This document shows, in pieces, positions 11,320 to 24,649 of a stretch of 64,000 bases of DNA. The notes beneath the pieces were generated by a model that worked only from the letters and a program-made list of their open reading frames with translations, was not told the DNA's origin and ran no database searches. The position numbers and the translations under genes were made by a program. This stretch comes from Sphagnum compactum. Taxonomy: Eukaryota; Bryophyta; Sphagnopsida; Sphagnales. The DNA is taken from positions 14,194,271-14,258,270 of the forward strand of contig OZ234499.1 in assembly GCA_965153455.1 (NCBI GenBank). The letters are read 5' to 3'. Each line of letters opens with the position of its first letter. Within the stretch, counting starts at the first letter, position 1.

Positions 11320-14300
11320 AATTGGGGTAGTAGATACGTTGATCACCAAACACTTACACTGTTTAGATGGCAGTCTAATGTTACTTACTCCCTTCCTAAC
11401 TTTTGTGCTCCAAATTTGTTGTGCAAGCATTTGCACTCCCTAAACTCTCCTATTGTTTCCAGTGTTTAGGAGAGATTAGCTTCCACGAATTTTCACCCCT
11501 TACCCCGCTCCATCATGGTCATCTACTTTGAATTTCATGCTCTTCCTTTTCTTGAATAGAAATTTTACCGACACTTTCTCTTCATGCGTTATGTTGTGTT
11601 GTACAAGTATTGGCACTCTTCCAATGGTGATTTTTGTGATGTTTGTGATGTTGCAAGTGATCAATGTTTCGATGGTCTTTGATCATCATTTGTCCTCTTG
11701 TGTTTCAATTGTTTTGGTGTGTCCTTTGTTGCTCCATAGAACCTATCTCGCCCCCTTCTTGTTGATCATCATTGTCCTCTTGTGTTGGTTGTCTTTTGTG
11801 CTCTATGGACATCCCTCACACCTGCAATGTTAATCATCCTCTTCATTTTGGGTTGTCCATTGCAACCCATTTGCCCTATTCCTCTTGGTTTGCAAATCAA
11901 CCCCTTCACTTTATTTTTCTTAGTCAATCCATTGCAACTCATTCGTCTTGGTCTTCTTGTATGTAGATCCCCACTCCCTCATCTTGTTTGTCTTGGTTTG
12001 TGGAGCTCATACTCCTTGTCTTGTTCATCATGCTTGTCTTGTTTTCCCCCTCATCCCCCCCCTCCACCCAAATTGTAGTCATTTATTCTAAGTAGGTTTG
12101 TCATAGGCTTGCCACAACATGCACCTTCCCTTGCATTTGAACCTTATATCTCTTGCTTTAGCTTGAATTTTCTATGCATCGTAGGTTCACACGTCTATAT
12201 GAAAAAAAGGTGGGCCCTTGAACTTGTTGCAAAATTCAAGTGAAATCAATCCCATGTCTTCTTTATCATAATATATACCAAGTTGCACATAAATTTGTTG
12301 TTTGATGTTTTTCCAGTAAGCTTTGAACTACTCTATCAACCACATTCAAGGATTTAATTATTCATTTAGCCCTCTCTTCCTCCTCCTTTTTTGGTTTTAG
12401 TTTTTCTAATTGTCTCCTTATCCATGGCTTTTTGTTATAAAATTTAGTACTCATAAAATATAACTATGCATGATTAAGGCACAAACATGTTAAAGTAGGC
12501 AAATTGGTGATCATTGCTAAGAAAATTAAAATAGGTGGAAAGTAGATTTTGCATTGTCTGCATTTTAGGCCTTTTACAAATGTTATAAAATTTTGGATGT
12601 ACTTGCCATATTAAATAAACCAGATATGGTCATCCCCAATTCATATTATTATTCAAGTGATTTCATTTATTTATTGCAAGTTTATATCTAATGTTCTTTC
12701 CAAATCAAACTATTCAAAACATGATCTGTTATTAATGTTTCACCCATCATGCATATAGATATGCATTTTTTGGAACTTGAATATTTCGATTATGACAATG
12801 TCAAGCCTTTCAAAAATAAGTTTTCCCTTATGTAGGTTTAAAGTGTTAAGAACCTACTTCTCAAAATGAATTGCAAATGCATTTTGTTCTTGTAACATGG
12901 TAAAACATGTTTTAAACATTCTTTGAGCGAGCCATAAGAATGAATTAAAAAAATGAAAGGTCATAATTATAGTTTATGTCTATTTTGCGCAAAATGAGAC
13001 AGTAGCACCAAATTAAGAACAGTGAATGAAAGTAGGTTGGAAAAAAATTAACACATCTTAAGATTTTTAAAAAAATTTCATGTCATACTACATATGTTCA
13101 TGTAATTTAAATGTTAATTTTCAAAGAATGTGTCCTATTTTTTAACCTCCAAAATTGACAATTTTTGTTATTTTACATTCGAAGGACACCTTTTTGGCCT
13201 ATTTTAGCATGCTTATGTTCATAGTTATAATGAACTAATGATTCTTGGCCCCTTGTTTTTCGTACAAGTAAATGTGGAAAGGACAACAAATTTGCAAGAG
13301 ATAATGATTCATCGGTTGTTAATGTTAAACTTTGGCGCTTGATTGCATTTCACAAGTAAGTTGATTTAAGTCAATTATTAAATCATTGACATCTTCTATC
13401 GGACTTGTATCATGTGTAGCAATAGGACTCTTAGGCATATCCACACAATACCTAAGATTTGGTTGCTTTTAATCATCATTAGTAATCCAACATCTTATGC
13501 TAATATTGTTACTATGTTCAATACTTCTGTGGTAGCTCCATCTTCCCCTTCATTCTTGTTGATCATTAACTACTCCATCAAGATTCTCATTGTTTTCTTC
13601 ATCTAAAATGTTGGAAGGTGGTGTTATGTATACATTACTTGGTTCAATGTTGTCATCCATGTTCCTAGGATTGAATGATTAGATTAACTCTAAATCCATT
13701 TTTAATGTTTTCCTTGATCAATGATTTGTCCAAAAGCCTTGCATACACAACCAACGAATTCATATTTGTCTAGTTCACAATGATTAGTTCTAACCATTCC
13801 ATTGTGATCTTTCTCTTTCCTAAAAGTTATTTGAGTTTTGCCACTTTCATTTGAATTGTTGCAAGACAATTGAAAGTTTGCATTCTTGCATATTGAGCAT
13901 CCAAGCCACTATATATGTTGCATATTTTTCTTTAATTAACATATTTTGTGGGCCAACCTTCTTTTATCTTGTCTTGCCATTGAAATGATATGAAAGAGAT
14001 GTTAAAAATATGTTCCAATGTTTCCTTGTTCTTTTCAAAAAAATGTGCCCCCTTTCCATTACATCCATTGCTTTGTCCAAGGATTCAAATGTCCATTTGC
14101 CTTACTATTGTAATGTAAGAGCCTTGTTTATTATTGTTGGCATGTTTGCTTGTTCTACATGTGCAAGCAAGATGTTTTCATGATCTATTGTTGGCTAGTC
14201 TAACAGTCCATTTCATTGCTTACAAAATACATTAGGCATCATGGCAGTCCCTGGCCTCCTAGCCCCAACTTCCAACAAGTTGGGAAAGTTTTCTTGGGAC

Positions 14301-17300
14301 TTACAAGAAACATGCATTTCAAGCACCTATACACCTTACAAGGCTTTAAAAAAATGTTAAGTTTGGATATTTCAAAAGTGCTTGACTTTGTAAAACTTTA
14401 ACATAAGAAATAAGATCATAGAAATTTTCTAAGTCCTTTCATACTAAATTGATGTTTGCAGTTGATGTGCAAGCCAAAGGTGTGAATCTTATGTTATGTT
14501 GGATTGCAACATGTTCAATTTTGTGAAAACCAAATCTATTTGAACTCCTTATTATTCTTGGGACTAATTATTGGATCCAATGATGGTATATAAACTTGCC
14601 ATATTTTTCCTCATAGATTTTATTTACATAAGTAGTTCCTATCATTCCACCTGATATTTGGAGGTGTTGATTTGCTAGAATGACCTAAAAATATTGTCTA
14701 AATGTTGTAATTTTTTGTTGCAAGTTTTTGGTGGAAAATATTACGTAGGAACATTTTCAATTGAATATAAAGTGAATTGAATTAAAATTAGTTCAAATCA
14801 TAAAAAATACATCATCAATTCAAAAGATGAAATATATGTGAATAGTTATGCATGGTATTTTGATAGTATTGTATATAGATTTCCAATTTGCTCAAAACTA
14901 CACATGGTATTTTCACATATGATATCTATTTTCAAAAAATTAAAATTAAAATCAAAGAAATAATAAATAATAGTTACATGAATTTTTTGGTAGTTGTATT
15001 GGCCTCAATAAAATTATAAACAACCCACTAGGATGTGTGGAAGTGGTTAGAATCCCAAAAAACTGTCCACTTCTTAAAATAACTTTTTCTGGGGGTTATG
15101 ATATTAACTTACCTTTTGTGTGTTCAAAATGATTTGTAATACTGCCTTATAAATGTTTTGAGTGAAAAAATTAATACTTGAATGGCATAATGACCAATTT
15201 GTTGGTTTTTTTGTGTGTTATTTCCTTGACTCCCCAATGAATATCATGAAATGCCTACTAAAGTTAATAAACAATGCCATGCATTTAAGGTCTTGAATCA
15301 TGGATGTAGTTGTCCCCCAATTATAGATACAAGTTATGTGTGCACCCCATTAACACTACTTCTCTCTTGATTGTGACCTCCGTTTTGGAGTTGTTTTGCA
15401 ACCAACCCATGAGAATTCACGAATACAATTTAAACTACCAAATACTTGATTGTATTTTAGCCACTCTAGCAAATTGACACCCTTGTACAATTTGGGATTA
15501 TAAACTTGTTCTACTTTGATTTCTTGTCAGTTGGCTTCTTTACATGTCTCGCTTGCTATATTGGTTTCACATCTATTTGCCTTTCATCTATTCTAAATAT
15601 GAACCTTTTTGCACCCAAAATTAATAACTCTAGGAAACATTGAAAATCATCTAACATATCAATTGGGAGTGAGGACATTCTTAAAGACTATTAAAGGATT
15701 TATTATTATGGAGGTTTTGCTCAAATTTATTTTGCTTTGCACATATAACTTGAATTTGAGATGCGTAGTTTGGAGAGAATCCAATGTGCTCACAAGAAGG
15801 GTCCTTGCATGCTCTTTAGGACAATCATAAATGTATCTTGTTTTGTGCTCCAAAGTTCATGCTTTAGATATTAAGTTTTAAGGCTTGTTCACTCAATATT
15901 TTTTGTATATCTAAACTGCAAAATCCTTAAAATTGCGTTAAACTACTTCCATTATTAAATAGACCTTTCCATTGAAGGGGTTTAAATTTTTGATTATTTG
16001 GCTATTTTCACAATAATCTTGACATTGCCCAATCCTTGCTTGCTAAAAAGGAAACTAGAATAAAAAAGATAAAATGAAAATACTTATTCATTGATGGAAA
16101 TGGAATTTGGTCATTAAAATCTACCCAACCCAATTTGTTAAGGTGCAATCAGATTGTTTTGGAATTGGTTATGATGATTGGGCCAAGTGTACATAGTGGG
16201 GTTATTGTTGAAGGTATGTAATTAATATATTTTCTTAGGCTTTAGTTTGAGATTGTAGGCTCACACTTTGAAGTCCCATGAAGTTTTGTGCTTGGGAATA
16301 ATCTGAAGTAGAAAAAATATAATAACAACCATTAGTTTCTTTCTAGTGTCCATTTTATGTTTTATTATTTCATGTACATCATTCATTATACATGTAATGC
16401 CAAAAGAACATAGTTTTAAGTATGTGGGCCTTATACGTGTGCCCTTAGGGATATGTGAATTTAATTAGTTGCATAATTAGAATTTATTTATTTATTTCAA
16501 TTGTGAAGGTTTTTTCCCCAAAGACTTAAAGGCATCCCCTAAATTACATCCTTAAATATTTCACCAAAGGTGAAATCCTTAATGTTATGAACATTTTAAT
16601 GATATTCTAAGTTGAAGGTTGTGGTCTATAATTTTTCAAGGTAATTTTCCTTTTGATTATTCATTTAAGAAAAATATTATAGGTTTAGTTGCATTTTTTA
16701 GCTAGCAAAATTTGTGTTTATTTGGTGAATCATATCAAATACGATTTTTTTTTAAAATGTGCAAATAATTTTTTATTAAAGTTCCATTTCAGTGCGATCA
16801 CAATCAAACAAGCCAAAAACTATGTTGGATGATTACCATATGTAGTTACATTAACATGAGCCACAACAAACGTAACCAATGCTTAATTTTTCATGTTTGG
16901 AAGTGGTAATTTAATTTGGTGTTGAAAGTATAAGATTTTTTTATGTAGTAAGGTTCATGATATATCATTGGAACATGTGAATTAGTTCGAAAAATATCTG
17001 ATGAATAATAAGCTTTCAAAAACATTCATTAAACATTATAACACATGTTTCTTTAGCACTAAAAGGACTTATAAATAGACTTCAAAACTTTTGACAATTG
17101 CATATATTTTGAAAATGTTTACATAAATCTTGACATATTAATATTAAAAAATATTAAAAATATATATAAATTTTTTTGGAAGACTTTTTAAGAAATATTT
17201 TAGAAAATATGCCACCAAAAGCAATCCCAAAAGTAGGTGGGCACAACTCACATTATCTCGTTTGCACCTTACCAAAATAGTTAACTTTGTTACATATATT

Positions 17301-20300
17301 TATGTGGTGCCACTTTAGTGGCATGTTAATCACAAAAAATCATGTTAAATGATAAATATGAGTGTTAAGAAATAAAAAATAAAAAATGCATTGAATTAAA
17401 ATTTGGGTTTTAGTTTTAGTAAAGGACTTTTGAACTTGAAAAATTCAATTGCTTTAAAAAAAATCAATTTTATAAAGGAATGGGTTAAGAAGTTTTTTAA
17501 TAAAAATAATTTGATGGGATTTTTAAAAAAATGATAATAACTTATTACCCACATTCACAAAAAAACTCACAATTAAAAAGTTGTAAAATTCTAAATTTTA
17601 GAAATTCAAAGTATGTTTCAAAATTTTAGAATTTCAAGAGTCTTTTATCACATGTAAATAAGGTGTACTATACACATTGACATAGATTTTTTTTGGTAGT
17701 TTATGATATAATAAACTAAAGCCTAAAATAATTAACATAATTTTAATATGATTTGAAATTATGATCAATTTTCAAAACAAAAAACATAATTTGCACATTT
17801 AAAAAAACTTCATAGGCATTCAACAAAAATTAACATAAAACATGAGATGTATTGGGACAATTATAAGTTCAACATTTGTGAGGGATTTTATTTTTTGAAA
17901 ATTGGCAAGTGTTTTTCACCCTTAAACAATGTGGTTTTTTTTTTTGGTAATCATAAAGACCTCAAGGGCTAGCTTGGTTCATGAAATTTCTTCACAGAAC
18001 ATGGGCCCATATAACACACCTTCTGGCCATATGGGTCCACCTTAGTCTTTACATTGGGTAAATCTTTGGGACAAGGCATTTGCACCTTGCTCCTAAAGCT
18101 TTACAATACAAAGTTCATACTTCTTTTTTCTTCACAAAGTTGTCATTTTATTTATTGTGTTCCTTTCGTGTGCATTGTGTTGCTTGATGTCCATATCAAA
18201 ACTAGGATAAAAACATCTATGAAGGTTATTCGCTTATTACTACACACCATTTCCCCCTTTACTACACATAGTTGTTTCATATCTTTGCGCACAAATACCT
18301 TAATTTTTGCACAATGGTGCTTCCTATCATGCACAAGAGCACTTGGAATTGGGTTCTTCTAGATGAAATAACAATCTTGGTTATAATTTGTGCAATGTTG
18401 AAGTGCATGTTGAAGTGCAACAATAGGGGTTTTTATGTACAATGAGGTTTGCAAGAGGTAAATGGAAAATGATGAATTGAAGTTATTTCCATTTGTTGTA
18501 GGCCACAAATTTTCACATATTAACAATTCAAACATATCTTCCCCTAATCACAAATGAATGCATGCATTAAGAAAGAGGAATCAAAAGATTTGCAACACAA
18601 GAAAAAAAGAAGGGTAATGGAATCAACAAGGTAGTGAATGTACATGGAGCATAGACCTAACATTGTGTTGAACATTGTAGTGGTAGGGTCAAGGCCCAAA
18701 ATTCCCCAATTAATTCTATGTTCATTTTCACCATCACCATCCATGCTTAAAGCATTATATTTCAAAACCATTGCTTTCACAAACATAGATGATTACATTC
18801 TTCTCTTCCTCTTTGCACCTTGAACCAATCAATGTAACATTTTCATTTTCTCCAAAAAATAGAAAATAAAAATGATGTTATTTCTTTTGTTGGAAACTTG
18901 AATTGTAGTATTTTTTTAGTAGGCCTTGAAAGTGTATATGGAATGCCTCCAAGGTTTTTGAAAGGAGGAAGTTTATACACTTCAATGTTCTACAGTAGAT
19001 GGGAAGACTATTATTGGGTATTGATGAAATGAAGGACCAAATGTTGAAAAAATGGTGACATGATTATGATATGATTCATGTGAAAATGAATTTGTAATAA
19101 TGTGTTAAGCATTTAAAACTAAAATTATTTTATTTTTTGCATAGGTGAATAGATTTTGTTTTCATAAACATTTTTTTATTGTCTTTGTTCTTACAATATA
19201 GAATGAATTTAATATTGAATATCACAATCATTATTCCTTGCAGTAGAATGTTAATCCAACAATGCATAAACAATCCACATTAACCAACAATGTTTGACAA
19301 TAATGTCAAAAAAAATTTAATACATTTCGATTGATATTGTGAAAACATTGTTTTCTAACAAATATAATAGTTTTGACATTCTTACCATGAATGTATGAAA
19401 CTTTGAATCTTAAACCATTGGACATTATACATTCCTTGATCTGTAAATAACAACATCCAACCCTTGATTAAACAATGAGCTTGAGTTTGCTTGTCCATGT
19501 TCAATTCAAGACGTATCTATTGTAGTTTTGTGATTCATGCTTGTTCAAAGTTGTTCCTATTGATATTTTTCTTTGAAATTTTTATTTCCAATGTCCATTT
19601 GAAATCATGGTATGTGGCATTGATACAAACCCACATTGCAATTTTGACGTTTTGGACGAGATTACATAAAAAGTTGTTCAAAATGGACTTAGAGCATTGA
19701 AATTTTATACAAATGTGTGAACAACAAAGTTTGATGCCTCAATTGTATCTATAGAAAGATATACAATGAACAATGTACTTGCCATTTGGGTCTTTGATGA
19801 ATAGCTTTGGGCTTGATTTGGAAAAGATGACGTGAATTTGTTAAAAATTATTTATTATCCACAATTGATTTGATTATCCACGATTGTGTTGCAAAAAGAT
19901 ATTTGACAATAATTGTATTTATTTTGTATGAATTCCAAGTGAACAATGATTGAAGGTTTGCTATCATACGTAGGTCCAACTTTGCTCGCATTGAAAATTT
20001 TCAAAAAAATTAGAAAGAAAGTTTTTGGAGAAAGCCATATATATGCATTTTGGAAAAAAACTAGAGAAATGCAAAGGGTTGGGCTCCACATTGCTCTACA
20101 CTACCAATGACAATGAATATGAAAAAAAAAAAAGTTGATTTTTTTGTGAAAATTAAGTTCCATTTAAATGAAAATATTGAATGAATTTGTAATTCAAATA
20201 AAATTCTTAAATTGAGTTCAAATACATTGAATATGATTGAAACTCAATTCAATGAAATTTGAATTTAAATACTTTCTCAGATTGAATTGAATTGAATTAA

Positions 20301-20960
20301 ACACAATATTCTTCTCCCTTACATTCAATAGGGTTAATGTTCTCCTTGAACTTTCAATTGAATTGAATTTGAATTTAGTTGACTTGGTTTCAATTCAGAT
20401 TAAATTGAATTGATTTTTTTTTTAATAATTCTCTTTGATTAAATTCAACCATGAGAATTCGATTATGAAATGACACATGTTAATTTCCATGTAGGTGGGT
20501 TAATGAAAGGAGTGATGCAATTAGGTAGTCATGGAATGTTTTCATAATTGTCAAGATGATCATATGTAATTAATTTGTCAAGTTGATGATCACTCTTGAA
20601 CCCTATACTTTTGTTTTTATCTAAACTATTGTTGTAATTACAACGGGCAATTACCATTTGCATTGAAACGATCATTGTAATCGGTGATTACCAATTTTTC
20701 ATTGTAACTATTGTTGTCCATAGATGGGATGCATGTTAATGCTGTGCAATTCTTTACATCTGATCTGCCCAAACAGAAATGAAAGCTGAGTTTTTCCCCA
20801 ATTCCTTTTCAAGAAAACTTGCTACCATGACAAATAGAAGAACTTTGTGATCAATTGTGACACCCGACTAATTGCCTGAAAAGAAAAAGCAGAAGCTACT
20901 ACAAGAGCAGAAGCTATAACTGCAAACAAACAGGTAATGTATCTACAACAAACAAACACA
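11320..20960. other. Long AT-rich region without recognisable genes
   Basis: About 9.6 kb, mostly AT-rich with A/T runs and local GAATT-rich low complexity (20160-20420). No exon with a recognised domain was found on either strand. On the minus strand near 13.5-14.0 kb some coding-like stretches broken by stops (acid- and Asn-rich, for example at 13605-13660) may be transposon relics, but I could not place them in a family. A minus-strand stretch at 18544-18786 is similarly unassigned. Confidence 0.5.
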
Positions 20961-20973
20961 GAAGAGATGAATC

Positions 20974-23263
20974 TCATAACTGAAAGGATTGGGTCTGGCC
21001 ATATCCAAATGTTTGTGATGGAATGCTCTTTTGTGTGCTATATAGAGTCTCCATCAAAATTGGTTCTGCAGACATAGGTTGTTGCATGCTGTGATCATCA
21101 GCATGGGTTGCTGTGAAGGACAGAGAATCTTGAAGCAGTGCACGAGCCTCCTCTCTCTTCCTGCAGAATGCAGTGCCAATTCTTTGTCAAAACATATTCC
21201 GTAAGCTCATTCTCTCTAAGTTGTGCTTCTCAGTGCCTTGAATCATAAAAGCAAAACTAGGCTGCTTCATTTCTCCACTCTTCATCACTCCCATGTAACA
21301 TGCACTTGCTTTGCCCAAATATTTAGCTATGGCAAGTTGAAGGTCTGCTGAGTGTGGTCTTCTGTAGCACATCACTGTCTGCAAAATGGTTGTAGGATTT
21401 CTTCCAAGAAAACACAAGCAAGCACCTCTAAAGAGAATACAAGACTGTGTACTTGCACAAATACAATCTCTTCAGCTTTGAGAATGTCGTGTCATGGATT
21501 TATATCAAGAGACAATGATTAAGCTATGTTAGTTGCACAAAGTAGGGTTTTGGTGCAAGCATCTTTCATTCACAAACAGGAAAATGAGGCCAAACATGTG
21601 CGGACTTCCCACATTTATACTACACAAGAAAGACACTTCTGCATGTTTTTGTACATGGTTGTCTTACAGAGGGATAGCATATCACAGCTTTCCAAACATA
21701 TAGAAAAGTAATACTGCAATTGTGCATGTCCAAGTACTATGAGACCAAACATGATCTTACTTGCGAATCTCCATTACTGCTTCCTTGCGCCGTTGAATCT
21801 GTGACTCCAGCATATGTATCAATGTAGCTCTTGCCTGAGCATCCCACCATCACCTCACCAGCATTAAGGCCTGGATCATGCAATCTTTTCTTTTCCTGCA
21901 ACAATGCTGCAATTCAGGGGGAAACAGAATGAAGTTTGAAGAGTAGCAGTGCAACCTGATGAGGCCGCAGTGAATTGAGAAGGTGGTGAATGTTCCGAAG
22001 GATTAAAGTCATGGCTTCAACTTGTCGAGCAGACTGTGAAGGCCTCTCAACAAGCGCATCTGTGAGTTCCAAGAATTGCAGCAGAAGTTCTCTATTCAAT
22101 GCCTTCAACTCCTTTTTGTAATCTGAATCCCACACAGGTTACTTATTGTCGCATGACTTCCCCTCAACACTGAGGAATCAAAGGTATAATAATTGAGTTG
22201 AAACATAAAAATGTAGCATAAATTTGCAAAGCAATTCATCCAGCATAGCACCTTCTATAACAAGAAACCTAATTCGTACAGACTATACTATGAGAGGCTT
22301 GGATGCATTGAAATGCAACAGCACATAACAGGAAACAAAAAGGCATACCAACATTAGGACCCTTTGGATATAATTGGCGCAGGCCTTCTTCCTCTAATCC
22401 TGGCAGCATGTCATTTGTCTGAATTTCACCCCCAATACAAACAGAACACCAAGCTAACATCATACGCAATCAATGCACTAAAAAACCCCATCTCAGTTTC
22501 ACCCTGCAAGTTCTCCAGTGCAAACCCAATGCACTTCTCCATAATCAAGGTGCAAATTAGGTCAACTACTTGGAGAGAAAATACAAAATAGGGTTTCAGC
22601 ATTCACAGATTCAATGATCAAAGGAGAAAGAAAAATTCTTTTGTTGCCAAGCAAACAAACAGATCATCTAGCAGCAGCAGAAGAAGAAGAGAAGATCACC
22701 ACCACATTCCATCAGATATTAGCATTCCCACTACAAAAACCTACTGCACAAAACCTCATATCTCTTCTAACCACACAAGCACGTACTTCCTTAAGTTCCA
22801 TCAGGAGGAGATTGAGAATCAAACAAGCCCTCGGTCTCAAATCTTAGGTCAATCCATCAAGCAAGCAAGAATGTAAGTCAAGGATGCTTTCACGATCTGA
22901 TTCCCCTCTGAAGAAATTCTGGAATTTCAAAGGTACCACTGGCACTTGCTGGAAATCCCAGACAATGGAAACCAACATCACCTTGCTTGAGAAGTTCTCC
23001 TCCCTCAGAAAGCCAATGAGGAAACACAAAAACATTGCTGATCCAAAGAAAAACTCTTGAAGAAGTATAAGAAGAAGAAAACTTTGGGTGCTTTGAAAGC
23101 AAAGAACTGTGAGACTTACTGTGTAGTTGCCACCGAACATAGTGTACGTGCCGACGACGGGGGGAGGAGGAGATGGAGCAGAGGAGGGATCATCGAGGAA
23201 ATCCTTGAAGAGTTTGTAGAAGGGCGGAGGAGGTGGAAACGCAGCGCCAGCCGCCGCCGCCAT
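20974..23263 (-). CDS. MED7: Mediator complex subunit 7 (five exons, 213 aa)
   Basis: MED7 sits in the middle module of Mediator, pairs with MED21 and links transcription factors to RNA polymerase II. Exons (minus, 5' to 3'): 23263-23120, 22418-22349, 22122-21956, 21834-21761, 21160-20974, totalling 214 codons. The N-terminus has the family pattern Pro-Pro-Pro-Pro-Pro-Phe-Tyr-Lys-Leu-Phe-Lys-Asp-Phe, then Pro-Pro-Pro-Pro and Phe-Gly-Gly-Asn-Tyr-Thr. Exon 2 gives Gln-Leu-Tyr-Pro-Lys-Gly-Pro-Asn. Exon 3 carries the long helix and ends Asn-Ser-Leu-Arg-Pro-His-Gln, and exon 4 continues Ala-Arg-Ala-Thr-Leu-Ile-His-Met-Leu-Glu. All introns are GT-AG. The last ~50 residues after the core helix are Ser/Gln-rich and longer than I remember for plant MED7 (about 170 aa). 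The start is the ATG at 23263; an in-frame ATG at 23485 could extend it by 74 residues (see findings). Confidence 0.95.
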
Positions 23264-23754
23264 CTCTTCTTCTCTGCCGGAGGCGGCAGCAGCAGCAGTA
23301 TTATGATGATCTTCTTCACGCCAAGGGAGGTTCACAAAGTGACAGAAGGACGACAGGCGCTTGACGAAGGAGTCGTACAAAGAGCACAGGAACGCGAACA
23401 ACGTGGTGCCTGTCACCGCTGTTTTCACGAAATCCACCATCCACAACCCCATCGACAAAAGCACAAAGAAAAAGACTGAGATCATCACGATACACCTCGC
23501 AAAACCAACCAGCACGACGTCGGCAAACTGGCAGAGGGGAAGAAGGTGAGAAGAAGAAGAAGAAGGAACAAGAAGAAACGGTGACTGCTTCTTCTCATTC
23601 CATTCCAAGCAAGGCAGTCCAAAACACCTACCTTGTGAGAAGCTGCAGATCGCGAGTGCACAACAAGCTCCACGCCACGTGCCGTGGTTCTTCCCTGTCG
23701 CGCGCTGCTACTCTCAAGAGCCGCGACCTTCCCCTGAACCCCACCTCCTCAATG

Positions 23755-23815
23755 GATGCATCTCCTCTCTCACTCTCTCTCTCTCTCTCTCCGTGTCTCT
23801 CTCAGTCTCTCTTCT
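23755..23815 (+). repeat. (CT)n microsatellite upstream of MED7
   Basis: An interrupted CTCTCT tract about 490 bases upstream of the MED7 start codon. On the MED7 sense strand it reads as GA repeats, a motif frequent in plant promoters and 5' leaders and bound by GAGA-type BPC proteins. The functional role is inferred only. Confidence 0.5.
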
Positions 23816-23949
23816 GTGTCTGACTCTACTGTCGTTCCACGGCGGGATTCTTCCTTTCCTTTGGCGGCGTTCGGCTTTTCGATTCCCGCATGACCGATTT
23901 CATTACGGACACAAAGGAGACGAGGATTGTGCGACCGATCTCATCACGG

Positions 23950-24140
23950 ACACAGAGGAGATGACGATTGTGCGGGTCCTACGGCGAGTGCATTCGACCG
24001 CCGATCGAGGACTCTCTCTCTTACGCAAATCGGAGAACTCCATGTCAAAAGGAGATGGAGACTACTGTGCGGGTCCTACGGTCGAGTGCATTCGAGAGCC
24101 GATCAACGCCTCTCTCGCTCACGCAAATCGCAGAATTCCA
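23950..24140 (+). repeat. Two direct copies of a ~90-bp GC-rich unit
   Basis: Copies near 23956-24042 and 24051-24140 share TGTGCGGGTCCTACGG, GAGTGCATTCGA, GCCGATC and ACGCAAATCG. A shorter related piece (GGAGACGAGGATTGTGCG) precedes them near 23913. The region is upstream of MED7 and unusually GC-rich for non-coding DNA here. Open frames through it are in several registers and look incidental. Confidence 0.65.
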
Positions 24141-24323
24141 TATTGTCCGCGCTTCAATCGCTGTTGTGTTCTTTTTCAACCAGCAGCAGTTTCTCTCTTT
24201 TCTCCAAGGCATTTCTCAATCTTGAAGCTTTGTTTCTTTTGCAAAATCTGTGATATTACTTACTGGCAACGCTATCTCCATTATCGTGAGAAAGACCATG
24301 AAGCTTTTTTTCCAGCAACCTTT

Positions 24324-24620
24324 CTCCACAAATTGCAAAGCTAACCACTGTTGTGAGAAGAAGACAAATGGAGCCCTTGCTCTCCAACAAATTGCAACAA
24401 GGAATCTGTTGTGAGCAGAAGAACACAATGGAGCTTTGCTTTTCCAACAATTTGCAACAAGAAATCCATTGTGAACCAAAGAATGCAATTTAGTGAGTTT
24501 TTCCAACAAATTGCAACAAGAAATCAATTGTGAGCAGAAGAACACAATGGAGCTTGCTTTTCCAACAAATTGCAACAAGAGAGCATGAGCTCTGGACAGT
24601 TTCACTATTGTTCGTGGTTC
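24324..24620 (+). repeat. Five tandem copies of a ~60-bp minisatellite
   Basis: Units start near 24324, 24384, 24444, 24503 and 24562, spaced 60, 60, 59 and 59 bases. Consensus landmarks are CCAACAAATTGCAACAAG, (A/T)TTGTGAGCAGAAGAACA and CAATGGAGCTT. The first copy is the most diverged. Because the period is mostly a multiple of three in the first half, open frames run through it, but no protein family is evident. Confidence 0.8.
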
Positions 24621-24649
24621 TCTAGGTGTGCGCAAGAGCAAGTGCACAC

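Noticed and set aside
21835-21897. Longer MED7 exon 4 using the acceptor near 21883
   Set aside because: The longer version carries an in-frame TGA. The acceptor CTCAG just before 21834 joins His-Gln to Ala-Arg-Ala-Thr exactly as in the family.
22844-23608. 254-residue frame covering the MED7 first exon as one protein
   Set aside because: Its 3' part reads through the clear GTAAGT donor at 23119 into intron, and its upstream initiation codon is not ATG. Only the exon portion is kept, with the ATG-initiated extension listed as a finding.
23679-24344. 221-residue plus-strand open frame upstream of MED7
   Set aside because: It runs through a CT microsatellite and the ~90-bp direct duplication in shifting registers, has Leu/Ser low complexity and no domain. 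It is probably incidental openness in the MED7 upstream region.
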